Assembly: GCA_017640505.1 (NCBI GenBank)
Contig: JAEPQO010000003.1
Location: 1 to 64,000 of the forward strand
Length of the DNA: 64,000 bases
Source: Rhodospirillales bacterium
GTDB taxonomy: Bacteria; Pseudomonadota; Alphaproteobacteria; Rhodospirillales; Casp-alpha2
Reading direction: 5' to 3'
Numbering within the stretch: the stretch's first letter is position 1; each line of letters begins with the position of its first letter. Positions 22,914 to 31,840 of this stretch are shown one piece after another. The translations under genes were made by a program, and so were the position numbers. The notes under the pieces were generated by a model, which worked only from the letters and a program-made list of their open reading frames with translations, ran no database searches and had not been told where the DNA came from.

Positions 22914-23827
22914 TGTGTGGCGTATGCGGTTGTTCCAGCGGCACGGTTACCGTGACCAAGATGGATATCGGTCTGGAGAATAAAGAGCAGGGTGGGGATA
23001 GCCATACCCATTCACATGATGATCATCATCACGACCACAGTCATGACCATAGCCACGATCACGGGCATGATCATTCGCATCATCATCACCACGACCATGA
23101 GCACGGTCATGATCATGGACCGGGGCATTCCCATACGCACATGCATCGGGCGTCGGAAAGTGTCGAGTTGGAAGCGGCCATTCTGGGTAAGAACGACAAG
23201 TTGGCTGCCGAGAATAGGGGCTGGCTCAAGGCTAAAAATATTCTGGCGTTGAATTTGGTCAGCTCTCCGGGATCCGGCAAGACGACCTTGCTGGAACGCA
23301 CTTTGACGGACTTGAAAGACAAAATACCGATGGCGGTGATCGAGGGGGATCAGGAAACCCTCAATGATGCTGAGCGGATCAGGGCGACGGGGACTGCCTG
23401 TGTGCAGGTGAATACGGGCACGGGCTGTCATCTGGAAGCTGACATGGTTCAGAAAGGAATGGAGCAGCTGGACCCGCAGGAAAACTCCCTGCTGCTGATC
23501 GAGAACGTGGGGAACCTGGTCTGCCCGGCGTTGTTTGATCTAGGGGAGCGGGCGAAGGTCGCGATTTTATCGGTGACGGAAGGGGCGGACAAACCCGCCA
23601 AGTATCCGCATATGATCGCGGCCTCCGACATTTTGGTAATCAATAAAATTGATCTGTTGCCCTACGTGACCTTTGATGTGGACGCCGCCATTCAGGCTGC
23701 GCGGGACATCAACCCAGCCATCAAGGTCTTTCAGGTGTCGGCGACTAACGGCGAAGGTTTGGACGTTTGGTACGACTGGCTGCTGGCCGAGATTGGTGTC
23801 TCCGGCACGATTCAGGCTGCCGAGTAG
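22913..23827 (+). CDS. hypB: Nickel-binding GTPase HypB with a histidine-rich region
   Basis: 304 residues. The N-terminus MCGVCGCSS carries the high-affinity CxxCGC nickel motif. Residues about 31-75 are a stretch rich in histidine (more than 20), which stores or buffers nickel. The GTPase domain follows with the P-loop SSPGSGKTTLLE, IEGDQET, and NKID specificity loop (VINKIDLL). The C-terminal half matches the SIMIBI GTPases. The long histidine tract resembles HypB of rhizobia. The nickel permease gene downstream, also histidine-rich, completes the nickel supply. Confidence 0.96.
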   Translation: MCGVCGCSSGTVTVTKMDIGLENKEQGGDSHTHSHDDHHHDHSHDHSHDHGHDHSHHHHHDHEHGHDHGPGHSHTHMHRASESVELEAAILGKNDKLAAENRGWLKAKNILALNLVSSPGSGKTTLLERTLTDLKDKIPMAVIEGDQETLNDAERIRATGTACVQVNTGTGCHLEADMVQKGMEQLDPQENSLLLIENVGNLVCPALFDLGERAKVAILSVTEGADKPAKYPHMIAASDILVINKIDLLPYVTFDVDAAIQAARDINPAIKVFQVSATNGEGLDVWYDWLLAEIGVSGTIQAAE

Positions 23828-23854
23828 GGAAGCCGGACGGAAGGGACAGCGGCG

Positions 23855-24598
23855 GTGGAACTCGATCTGACCTTGGGGGGTGTTCTGCTATTGGGGCTGG
23901 CAGTCGGGCTCCAGCATGCGCTGGAAGCCGACCACCTGGCAGCCGTGTCCTCATTGGTCAGTGGCGAACGCTCGTGGCGTCGGATCGTTCGTCATGGTGC
24001 CGTTTGGGGTGTGGGGCATACATGTACTTTGGCAGTCGTTGCCGGTACGGCGATCGTCCTGGGCTCGAATATCGACGGTGCCGTGGCAAATTGGTTGGAG
24101 TTTGCCGTCGGTGCCATGCTGGTTATCTTGGGTGGCCAGGTTCTGTGGCGAATGGTGAGCCAGCGCATCCATTTTCACGTTCACAAACATGCTGACAGCT
24201 CGCATCATTGGCACGCCCATTCCCATGCCGGCGAGAATATAAACAGCAGCCATGACCACGCGGCCCATCCTCACGACCACGCCCACAGCCCGATCAGCGG
24301 ATGGCGTACCCTTATGGTTGGTATGGTGCACGGAATGGCAGGTTCGGCCGTGTTGGTCGTGCTGGCCGCCAGTCAAATTGACGATCCGGGTTTCAAGCTG
24401 TTTTACGTGGTGACTTTTGGATTCGGGTCAATTGTCGGTATGGCAGGCCTCTCGGTGATTGTCGCCGTGCCGCTCAGCTGGACCGCGCGGACCATTTCGT
24501 GGGCCAACAACTTGCTTCAAGGCGGGATCGGCACGGTTACGTTAGGTTTAGGAATGTTCATAGTGTTCGAGACAGGAGTGTCTCATTCACGTCTATGA
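23855..24598 (+). CDS. Nickel/cobalt permease (NicO/UreH-type membrane protein)
   Basis: 247 residues with about six transmembrane helices. The first carries HALEADHLAAVSSL, the HxxxxDH signature of nickel/cobalt transporters. A histidine-rich cytoplasmic loop (about 105-150: HFHVHKHADSSHHWHAHSH...HDHAAHPHDHAHS) separates the halves, and GMVHGMAGSAVLVVL carries a second histidine motif. It follows hypB by 27 bases as the last gene of the cluster and presumably imports nickel for the hydrogenase. Direction (uptake rather than efflux) is inferred from context. The start may be the GTG at 23855. Confidence 0.82.
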   Translation: MELDLTLGGVLLLGLAVGLQHALEADHLAAVSSLVSGERSWRRIVRHGAVWGVGHTCTLAVVAGTAIVLGSNIDGAVANWLEFAVGAMLVILGGQVLWRMVSQRIHFHVHKHADSSHHWHAHSHAGENINSSHDHAAHPHDHAHSPISGWRTLMVGMVHGMAGSAVLVVLAASQIDDPGFKLFYVVTFGFGSIVGMAGLSVIVAVPLSWTARTISWANNLLQGGIGTVTLGLGMFIVFETGVSHSRL

Positions 24599-24752
24599 AT
24601 TGCGGTCGGAGATGTCGAAGAACCTCTACAGCATAATACGAAGCGGCGCATCGGAGCAAATACCATGATCAAATCTTCAGTTTAGTCGAAGGCAGATAGT
24701 AGCGTAAGGCGCTCTATGAAAGGCCGCCATATTTTCGTAATTCAAAGCCTCG

Positions 24753-25349
24753 TTGACATTCCCGTATTTGGATAAATCCCTTGTAGCTGGTCAAATTGGC
24801 GGAAACGGATCGAGTAGTCCCCTGATCAATCAGAAGTCAGGTGGTGCTCAAACCTATTTGGTATTTCGAGGGGAAAACAGTATCTACAGCTTGGCGGTAG
24901 ACTCTGTTGATTACGATGTATCACCTGCCCGTGTGACCAAAGGGCAAGAGCACCATCCTATTCCAGTGATGTTGTCGGCGCGTTTAGCCATAGATCGTGA
25001 CGAACAAGGAAAAGGATTGGGCCGAGCGTTTCTTAAAGATGCCTTATTGCGTACACTTCAAGCTGCCGATATTGCTGGTATTCGAACTCTTCTCGTTCAT
25101 GCCAAAGATGATGAAGCACGAACTCGGTATGAAAGCTTCTATTTCGAACCAAGCCCAACAGACCCATATCATTTGTTTTTGCTCATGAAGAATCTTCGAA
25201 GCCTGAACAAACAGATGATTGTATTGATGCCCCCTTCCTCAATACAAAAATATTCAAAATTTCGCATCATTACTCACGATTACGAGGAGGCGGTTGAAAT
25301 TGAGGTTATTTACCTCCGGTTAGGTAGTGTCTTTATGCATAAGGCCTGA
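24753..25349 (+). pseudogene. Degenerate TacT-like GNAT acetyltransferase toxin
   Basis: The core ARLAIDRDEQGKGLGRAFLKDALLRTLQAADIAGIRTLLVHAKDDEARTRYESFYFEPSP is a clear GNAT fold of the TacT toxin branch, including the acetyl-CoA loop (QGKGLG). The N-terminal quarter is not normal for the family, the frame opens only with a TTG, and the tail after LLMKNLR is unrelated sequence, so original start and stop were probably lost. No ribbon-helix-helix antitoxin lies upstream; the 154 bases before it hold no gene. It overlaps the integrase gene convergently by 30 bases. A working toxin without antitoxin would be lethal, so I infer a pseudogene. Confidence 0.6.
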
Positions 25350-26486
25350 AATGTTTTCAGAAACCTTAGTGGCGGCGGCAAGAATCGGATCTGCCGCGAG
25401 GTGCGCATAACGAGCAGTAGTTTGAACCTGAGTGTGCCCTAGAAGCTTACCAATCATGGGCAGGCTCATCCCTTGTGCGACGGCCTTGGAGGCAAATGAA
25501 TGTCGTAGGTCATGGATGCGGACGTCTTCAATGCCAGCCCGCTTGCGGATCCGTTGCCAGAATTTCTGGATCTCTTTGCGATTGGTTCCTGGGATTTTGC
25601 CGCAGATAACCCATGGGTTCTTTGGCTGCCGTTTGAGGTTTTTAAGGAGATCAAGGGCAGGGGGGCCGAGATGGACAACTCGTGCGCCGGTCTTTGAATC
25701 AGATAGTCGTAGGCAGCTGTTGTCGAAATCAACCTCTGTCCATTTGAGTGACATGATTTCGTTGAGGCGGCAGCCGGTAAAAATCAGGAGGCGGATAGCA
25801 GAAATAGCATAGATATCATCGACACCTATTTCTTCGGCTTCGTTTAGCACTGAACCGAGATCGCTCAGCTCTTTCTGGCTGAGGTAGCGCTCGCGTTTTT
25901 CTTCTGGGTATTTTTTGATGTGTAGCCGTGGATTGGAACCTTCAGGCCGCATTCCCCATATCTCTGCCATTGAGAACATTTTTGAGATCAGCTCAAGGTT
26001 CCGATTTGCCTGGTAAGGGATGTGGCGTGAATCATGATGAAATTTGGCGATGTCGGCCCGTGTTACATCGGAGACCTTCAGGCGTCCAAGGGCTGGCAAT
26101 ATGAAACGGCGAAGGTTGCGTCGGTATTCTGTGGCAGTGCCTGGCTTCAGACGGACAGAAATATGTTCTTGGTCGAAACGCTCTGCCAGCTCTTTCACCG
26201 TACAGGCTTTTCGGGCTCGGGAACGTTCGCCAGCAGGATCTTCTCCGTCCTTGACGGCTGCCAAAACCTTGAATGCCATGCGACGGGCTTTTTCGGGAGT
26301 GAGGACACCATGGGCTCCCAGGCTCATGCGTCTGTAACGATTGCCGATCCGGTATTGAACGATATAAGAACGACGGCCACTTGGTAAAATGCGAACGGCA
26401 AACCCAGCAAGGTCGTCATCGCAGATGATATAATCCTTATCTTGCGGCTTAGCAGACTCGACAAGGCGTTTGGTGATTTTAGGCAT
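25320..26486 (-). CDS. int: Tyrosine integrase, DUF4102/P4 type, of the genomic island
   Basis: 388 residues. The N-terminal 85 or so residues (CDDDLAGFAVRILPSGRRSYIVQYR...MSLGAHGVLTPEKARRMA) are the arm-binding DUF4102 domain. The core-binding domain spans about 95-180, and the catalytic domain contains R240 (FTGCRLNEI), H325 and R328 (HDLRHSF), H351 (LGHTQ) and Y360 (ARYAH), the complete tyrosine recombinase set. P4-type integrases insert at tRNA 3' ends, and the 3' half of a tRNA gene lies about 200 bases upstream of its start. It is transcribed inward, away from the att site, as usual. The enzyme looks intact, so excision may still be possible. Confidence 0.93.
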   Translation of the reverse strand: MPKITKRLVESAKPQDKDYIICDDDLAGFAVRILPSGRRSYIVQYRIGNRYRRMSLGAHGVLTPEKARRMAFKVLAAVKDGEDPAGERSRARKACTVKELAERFDQEHISVRLKPGTATEYRRNLRRFILPALGRLKVSDVTRADIAKFHHDSRHIPYQANRNLELISKMFSMAEIWGMRPEGSNPRLHIKKYPEEKRERYLSQKELSDLGSVLNEAEEIGVDDIYAISAIRLLIFTGCRLNEIMSLKWTEVDFDNSCLRLSDSKTGARVVHLGPPALDLLKNLKRQPKNPWVICGKIPGTNRKEIQKFWQRIRKRAGIEDVRIHDLRHSFASKAVAQGMSLPMIGKLLGHTQVQTTARYAHLAADPILAAATKVSENISGLMHKDTT

Positions 26487-26691
26487 ATGGCACCTCTTTG
26501 CGGCTGATTAACTCTCGATGATCGCTGCGCTGCTCTTAATCCCTGGAATCATAGTGGAATCATGAGGGCTGGTTTCGGCGAGCAACCGATCGAATGACAG
26601 CGTAAAGTGATTTCTAAAATAGTCCAGTAATATCAACTGGTTAGAGTGTTTCTGCGGAATTTTTAGAAATGCTGAGAAATGACCATATCAC

Positions 26692-26741
<50 letters not shown>

Positions 26742-26771
26742 AAAAAAGGGCCCTAACAAGGGCCCTTTTTT
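26742..26771 (+). terminator. Rho-independent terminator of the tRNA
   Basis: AAAAAAGGGCCC (26742-26753), loop TAACAA, then GGGCCCTTTTTT (26760-26771): a 12-base perfect stem ending in a T-run, starting four bases after the tRNA CCA. It probably was the native terminator of the tRNA-fMet gene and marks the first chromosomal sequence outside the island. Confidence 0.88.
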
Positions 26772-26785
26772 GTTGGCTTGGCGCG

Positions 26786-26847
26786 GCCCGGGTACGTGCA
26801 ATTACCGGATTGCTTGCGTTTGTTTGCCCGGACACGTAAATCACCGG
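26786..26847. repeat. Imperfect direct repeat upstream of ilvA
   Basis: Two copies of a GCCCGG..ACGT...ACCGG unit, at 26786-26808 and 26826-26847, differ at a few positions and one gap; the copies are 40 bases apart. They lie between the tRNA terminator and ilvA (start 26922). The whole gap 26487-26921 contains the att site, the terminator, this repeat and no gene. Confidence 0.4.
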
Positions 26848-26921
26848 TCTAAGGAGAACGATACAGCAGCCGTGCCACCGGGGTCCGGCGGCCAAAGCGA
26901 GAGCAATATCGGGCGCAGGCA

Positions 26922-28199
26922 ATGAATTCGAACGCGAACACGACAGACAAGACCGGTGTCCTCTCGGCAGCGAAAGACGCACTCGAATCGCTTGCAGAGG
27001 TGATGGAGCCGACGCTCCTTCAGCAGAACCTATTCCTCTCCGACCGATACGGCGCGAAAATCTACCTGAAGCGCGAGGATCTGACTCCGGTCAGGAGTTA
27101 CAAGCTTCGCGGCGCGTTCAATTTTTTCCGGAAAGCACTCGCCGGCGGCCACCGCCCGCCCGGGTTTGTCTGTGCATCGGCCGGGAATCATGCGCAGGGG
27201 TTCGCGTTTGCCTGTCATCACTTCGACATCCCGGGTGTGGTTTTCATGCCGGTGACGACGCCGCAGCAGAAAATCGACAAGACGTACGCGTTCGGCCAGG
27301 GAAAGGTCGAGGTGAAGCTTATCGGCGACATCTTCGATGTGTGTAACCGGGAGGCGCTCGATTACGCCGAGCGAAACGGCTGGATGATGGTGCCGCCGTT
27401 CGATCATGAGGATATCATCGAAGGACAGTCGACCGTCGGCCTGGAATTGCTGAACCAGGCGGACTTCCCGGTCGATCTGCTGATTTTACCGGTCGGCGGC
27501 GGGGGGTTGTCGTCCGGTGTGCGCCGTATCATGCAGGCGGCGTCTCCCGATACCGAGATCGTATATGTCGAACCCGCCGGTGCGCCGAGCTTGAAGCGCA
27601 GCCTCGAAAAAGGCGAACGCGTCGTCCTGCGCGAGGTCGACAACTTCGTGGACGGGGCCTCCGTCGCCGCCATCGGCGAACGGAATTTCGATAGCCTTCG
27701 GGATGTCGACCCGGACGCGGTGATGCTGATCGACGAGGACGAACTCTGCGAGACGATCGTCGAGTTTCTGAACCGGGAAGGAATTGTCCTGGAGCCGGCA
27801 GGCGCACTGGCGATCCATGCCCTGCGCTACGTGCCTGCGGAGAAGCTGGCGGGCAGAAACGTGGTCTGTGTGACGTCCGGCGGCAATTTCGATTTCGAGC
27901 GCCTGCCCGAGGTCAAGGAGCGGGCGCTGCGCGCGGCCGGGCTGAAGAAGTATCTGATCCTGCGATTGCCGCAGCGGCCGGGCGCGCTGAAGGACTTTCT
28001 CAATATCCTCGGGCCTGCCGACGACATCACGCGGTTCGAGTATCTGAAAAAATCCGCCAGGAACTTCGGTCATATCCTGATCGGCATCGAATCGCGGGAG
28101 CAGGGAAGCTTCGACGCCCTGTTCCAGCGCATGGACGAACTCGGGTACACATACAGCGACATCACCGAAGACGAGGCGGTCGCGAACTTTATTGTCTGA
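26922..28199 (+). CDS. ilvA: Threonine dehydratase, biosynthetic short form
   Basis: 425 residues. A fold-type II PLP enzyme: the PLP lysine is in SYKLRGAF, the phosphate loop is GGGGLSSG, and ASAGNHAQG is the substrate-binding asparagine loop. The last 80 or so residues (KKYLILRLPQRPGALKDFLNIL...) form a single ACT-like regulatory domain, as in the Bacillus-type short IlvA rather than the longer E. coli form. It deaminates threonine to 2-oxobutanoate, the first step to isoleucine. First chromosomal gene beyond the island, and its higher G+C contrasts with the hydrogenase region. Confidence 0.93.
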   Translation: MNSNANTTDKTGVLSAAKDALESLAEVMEPTLLQQNLFLSDRYGAKIYLKREDLTPVRSYKLRGAFNFFRKALAGGHRPPGFVCASAGNHAQGFAFACHHFDIPGVVFMPVTTPQQKIDKTYAFGQGKVEVKLIGDIFDVCNREALDYAERNGWMMVPPFDHEDIIEGQSTVGLELLNQADFPVDLLILPVGGGGLSSGVRRIMQAASPDTEIVYVEPAGAPSLKRSLEKGERVVLREVDNFVDGASVAAIGERNFDSLRDVDPDAVMLIDEDELCETIVEFLNREGIVLEPAGALAIHALRYVPAEKLAGRNVVCVTSGGNFDFERLPEVKERALRAAGLKKYLILRLPQRPGALKDFLNILGPADDITRFEYLKKSARNFGHILIGIESREQGSFDALFQRMDELGYTYSDITEDEAVANFIV

Positions 28200-28217
28200 G
28201 GTGCCGGTCCGTACAGC

Positions 28218-30509
28218 CTAGCTGCTGCGCGGCTCGATGTGGACGATCTTGCCCGCCGTGACGGTGTTTTCCGCCGGGAACGAAATGGTGATGCGGGTGC
28301 CGACCCGAAGCGTGCTCTCGATACCCAGCTTGCCGCCCAGCAAAGCGACCTGCGATTTCACCAGATGGAGCCCCAGGCCGCTGCCGTGATAGCTCCGCTG
28401 CATCGTGCCTTCGACCTGATGGAATGGTTCCATCACGCGGTCGACCTGATCCGGCGGGATCCCGATGCCCGTATCCTCGACCACGATGTTGGTGCCGCCG
28501 GTTTCGGTCAGTCTGGCCTCGAGCCTGACTTTGCCTTCCGAAGGGGTGAACTTGATCGAATTCGAGAGCAGGTTGAGGATGATCTGCTTGATGATTCGCG
28601 GATCCGTCCAGAGCGTGTCGATCTGGTCGTCGACTTCGCATTCGATATTGAGACGATCCGCGCCCGGATAACCGGTCGCAATCCGCATGCATTCGTTGAC
28701 GACATCATGGAAGTCGACGGCGGACGTATGGACCTCGGTCTTGCCCGCGGCAAGGCGTGACACCTCGAGCAGATCGTTGATGATCGACAGCAGGTGCGAG
28801 CCGCTTGTGAAGATGTCGTCGGCGTAGCTCTTGTATTTGACGGACCCGACGGGACCGAAAATTTCGGACTTGATGGCTTCCGAGAAACCAAGGATGGCAT
28901 TCAGCGGCGTCCGCAGTTCGTGCGACATGTTGGCGATGAATTCGTTCTTGGAGCGGTTCGCCTCGATCGCCTGTTCCGCCGCCTTGCTGAGGACTTCCTC
29001 TGTCTGCTTGAACTCGGAGATGTCGGTGATGGCGTAAATCTTGAAAGTGCGCGGGTTCGTGCGACGTTCGAACGGGCCTGCCTCGGGCTCGATGTCGATA
29101 TCGGAGATGGCGATCTCGACGGGCAGCGTCCTGTCGCCACCGATTTTCAACGATGTAAAGATCTTGGCGTTCATGGGTGTCGGCTTGTCCAGGGAAACCT
29201 CGTCGACCGGCTGGATCAGGCTTTTCACCTCGCAATCAATGAGGTCATCCTTGGAAATTTTCAACATGTCGGCGATTGCAGCGTTGGCGAAGCGAATCCG
29301 GCCGCCATCGCCGGTGACGACGATGCCGGTAAAGCTGTTGTCGGCAATTGCCTCGTTGAGCGCCCGGCGCTCGCGAATTTCCGCTGACCGCTTGAAGACA
29401 ATCAGCGCCTGCATGTCCAGTTGCCGCGTCAGGCCGTGAACGAAGCAATACGCCGTGGTGACCAGCGTTGCGCCGACTGGCATGTCGAGGGGCATGTTGG
29501 CCTGAACGGCCATCGGGACGGCGATAATAAGCGCCGCGGTGCCGACAAAGACGATCGTACCGCGAATGTGCGGCAACCGGATGAAGACGCCGCTGAGAAG
29601 GAGGCCGACGACCAGCGCAATGGTAATCGCGACCATCGCGTCGGCCTGCTTGATGGCGCGGCCGGTCAAAATGGATTCCGCGGCAAGTGTTTGAAGTTCC
29701 GGACCACTGAGCGCGCCGTAAACGGGAACGGCGAGTTCGTCACCGAGCTCCAGGGCGGTTGCGCCGATGATGACGAACCTGCCCTTCAAGGCTTCAGGGT
29801 CGAAATTGCCCCGTACGATGTCGACGAACGAAACGCGCGGAATGGACTCCGGCCGGATATTGTAATCGATGTAGAAGGAATCGGTGCCCGACGTTGTGCG
29901 ACCGATCATCTCGGTGGCGAAGGAAGGCACGAAACCGTCATCCCATGCATGCAGGCGGTCGTATTCGCGTACGAGACCGTCAGGTGCCGGCCGGACGTTG
30001 ACCGACGCCAGCCGCGTCAGGTCCGCCAACTCGCTGAACGGCGCCGTTGTCGTGATTTCGCCACCACGCGCTGAAGACCACTGCTTGAATACCGGAAGAA
30101 CGATCTTTGCCGTGGAGTTGCGGACAGCGCTGAGCAGTTTTTCATCGGCATCACCGGGAGAGCGCGAACTGAAATCGATATCGATGCCGATCCTGGCGAC
30201 ACCCGCCGCAGAGAGATTGTTGATGGCCTCGGCATGAAGAGAACGGGACCAGGGCCACTCACCCAGTTCCTGAATGCTTCGGGAGTCGATCTGGACGATA
30301 ACGGTCTGATGGGATGCGTCGCGTGCGGATAGTGAGAACCTGAGATCGATCAGCGCGCGGTCGATACCGGAGATGATACCGAGAGCATAGAGCCCCAGAA
30401 GCAGCACGGCCATACCGATCAGATGCAGCCATTGTCCGCCAATGTCCAGAAGGACGCGGATCAATCCCGTGCTTTGGGATTGATCCGGTTGGAGCTCAGG
30501 TTTGATCAT
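28218..30509 (-). CDS. CHASE2-domain sensor histidine kinase with PAS domain
   Basis: 763 residues. One N-terminal transmembrane helix (about 30-50) leads into a periplasmic CHASE2 sensor domain (VIVQIDSRSIQELGEWPWSR...), closed by three transmembrane segments (about 285-365). Then come a PAS domain (about 385-510), a HisKA dimerisation domain with phospho-histidine in MSHELRTPLNAILGFSE (about residue 530), and an HATPase domain (NLLSNSIKF, DTGIGIP, GSGLGLHLVKS). No receiver domain is fused or adjacent. The neighbours, FecR-domain and two-partner transporter genes, are often found with CHASE2 proteins, suggesting that it senses envelope or surface conditions. The substrate is unknown. Confidence 0.88.
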   Translation of the reverse strand: MIKPELQPDQSQSTGLIRVLLDIGGQWLHLIGMAVLLLGLYALGIISGIDRALIDLRFSLSARDASHQTVIVQIDSRSIQELGEWPWSRSLHAEAINNLSAAGVARIGIDIDFSSRSPGDADEKLLSAVRNSTAKIVLPVFKQWSSARGGEITTTAPFSELADLTRLASVNVRPAPDGLVREYDRLHAWDDGFVPSFATEMIGRTTSGTDSFYIDYNIRPESIPRVSFVDIVRGNFDPEALKGRFVIIGATALELGDELAVPVYGALSGPELQTLAAESILTGRAIKQADAMVAITIALVVGLLLSGVFIRLPHIRGTIVFVGTAALIIAVPMAVQANMPLDMPVGATLVTTAYCFVHGLTRQLDMQALIVFKRSAEIRERRALNEAIADNSFTGIVVTGDGGRIRFANAAIADMLKISKDDLIDCEVKSLIQPVDEVSLDKPTPMNAKIFTSLKIGGDRTLPVEIAISDIDIEPEAGPFERRTNPRTFKIYAITDISEFKQTEEVLSKAAEQAIEANRSKNEFIANMSHELRTPLNAILGFSEAIKSEIFGPVGSVKYKSYADDIFTSGSHLLSIINDLLEVSRLAAGKTEVHTSAVDFHDVVNECMRIATGYPGADRLNIECEVDDQIDTLWTDPRIIKQIILNLLSNSIKFTPSEGKVRLEARLTETGGTNIVVEDTGIGIPPDQVDRVMEPFHQVEGTMQRSYHGSGLGLHLVKSQVALLGGKLGIESTLRVGTRITISFPAENTVTAGKIVHIEPRSS

Positions 30510-30533
30510 CCTTCGGCGTTTGCCATCTCCAGT

Positions 30534-31613
30534 TTAGCTCGGCGGTCCACCGCATGGTCCATTACACGGGTTGCCACCATTGCCCGGGTTGCCACCAATG
30601 CCCGGGTTGCCACCAATGCCCGGGTTGCCCGGGGTCGGGTTGCCCGGGGTCGGGTTGCCCTGGCTGCAGGCACCTCCGGCACACGGCGAGACACCGCCGA
30701 TAACCTTATCACGCGCCTGATTGAAGACGGAGAGGATTCTGTCCAGATTCGGGCCTTTTGCCTTGATGCTGCGTTTCTCGCTGCCCTTGTTTTCGAAGGC
30801 CGCGCCACCAGGGCCGTCCTGCGTGTGGCCCGGCGTATCCATGGCGACAAGGCCGCCCGTCGTCTCGCCGACATCACCGATGCCCTGGTCGATGGCTTCC
30901 TTGATCTTCAGGCCCGGCGCGTTTTCTTTGCCTTTGCCTTTACCGTTCTCAGCCGAATCCTCGTCCTTTTTGCCTTCCGGATCGGCGTTGCCTTCCTTCT
31001 TCGGCTCGGCATTGCCGCTGCCGTCGCCACGGTCGATGTTCAGGCCGCCGCCACCGGTCGCGGAAACGCGGGCCGTCTGCCCGACGGCCACGAGGCCGAT
31101 CTGGCCGCTGGCGAGGTCGGCGACCTGGACGAGACCCTCGGTCACATGGAGCGCGCTGCCCTCAGGCGTCACGCTGACGGAAAATACGGTGCCCTTGATA
31201 ACGGCTGCCAGGTAAGGCGTGCGAACCTGGAAGTTCCGGGGGCCGGCGCTGGAATCGATGCTGAACAGCATGGTGCCCAGCGTCTGCAAAATATTCGGCG
31301 ACGAATCGCTGGCCGTATCCGGGCCGATGCTGAACTGGCTGTTCGGCGAAACGGTCACCGTGTCGCCGCCGCGGTTCAGAACCAGCCGGCTGCCGGCGCC
31401 CGTCGTGACCGTCATGCCCTCGGCAAGGGTGGCGCCGGACGCCGCTGCGACCTCGGTCGCGTCGAGCGAGCGCACCTTGGCGTCGCCGTCGATCGAGGTG
31501 ATGACCCAAGCCGTGTCGGGGCTGTAGGCGGACTGTGCGTTTGCGTGCGCGACGAACAGCATCACACAAAGTATTCCGGAAAATCCCCCAAGGATGTTTC
31601 TTAACGTTTTCAC
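30534..31613 (-). CDS. Secreted FecR-domain protein with Gly/Pro/Asn-rich tail
   Basis: 359 residues. A signal peptide (about 1-26, ending AHANA) is followed by a FecR domain (about 35-200; TVTTGAGSRLVLNRGGDTVTVSPNSQ, FSVSVTPEGSALHVTEGLVQV). Then comes a lysine/glutamate-rich low-complexity stretch (about 200-235) and a C-terminal tail of NPGIGG/NPTPG repeats with four cysteines. It is not a membrane-bound anti-sigma factor: no transmembrane helix and no sigma factor gene adjoins. Orientation matches the CHASE2 kinase 24 bases downstream. The divergent transporter lies 227 bases upstream, and the shared gap contains only promoters as far as I can see. Confidence 0.85.
   Translation of the reverse strand: MKTLRNILGGFSGILCVMLFVAHANAQSAYSPDTAWVITSIDGDAKVRSLDATEVAAASGATLAEGMTVTTGAGSRLVLNRGGDTVTVSPNSQFSIGPDTASDSSPNILQTLGTMLFSIDSSAGPRNFQVRTPYLAAVIKGTVFSVSVTPEGSALHVTEGLVQVADLASGQIGLVAVGQTARVSATGGGGLNIDRGDGSGNAEPKKEGNADPEGKKDEDSAENGKGKGKENAPGLKIKEAIDQGIGDVGETTGGLVAMDTPGHTQDGPGGAAFENKGSEKRSIKAKGPNLDRILSVFNQARDKVIGGVSPCAGGACSQGNPTPGNPTPGNPGIGGNPGIGGNPGNGGNPCNGPCGGPPS
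30568..30660. repeat. In-frame minisatellite in the FecR-protein gene
   Basis: Three 18-base units (30568-30585, 30586-30603, 30604-30621), the last two identical, are followed by two identical 15-base units (30622-30636, 30637-30651) and part of a third. They encode GGNPGI/GGNPGN and GNPTP repeats. Unit lengths are multiples of three, so slippage changes tail length without breaking the frame. Confidence 0.85.
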
Positions 31614-31840
31614 AGTTTTGACGCCTTATACTGGTTTACAATTGGCACGAAGCCGTTACCTGATGAGTTAAAGACATATTAAATTTCGGTAAAGTAACTT
31701 TGGGTTCACCAAGCAACCAAGTAACCGCACTAAAATTCGGGAAATACGGGGTTCACAAAAGGACATGAAACACGCATTCTTTTGTGAGTATAAAGATAGT
31801 TCAAATGATCACTTGTGACCCCCATCACTAGGACTGACGA

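Noticed and set aside
22990-23130. His-codon-rich stretch as a DNA repeat or regulatory element
   Set aside because: It is the histidine-rich nickel-binding region of HypB, explained by protein function.
24599-24752. Ribbon-helix-helix antitoxin gene before the TacT-like relic
   Set aside because: No frame in this 154-base gap gives an RHH-like sequence; several stops occur in all frames.
26630-26691. Possible 5' half of a tRNA before the CAT anticodon (sequence similar to a D-loop, ctggttagag)
   Set aside because: No acceptor 5' strand matching ccccgca and no anticodon 5' stem; spacing to the anticodon is too long. The tRNA is only a 3' half.
30600-30660. CRISPR-like repetition
   Set aside because: Repeats are 15-18 bases, directly abutting, in frame and coding for a Gly/Pro-rich tail; no spacers.
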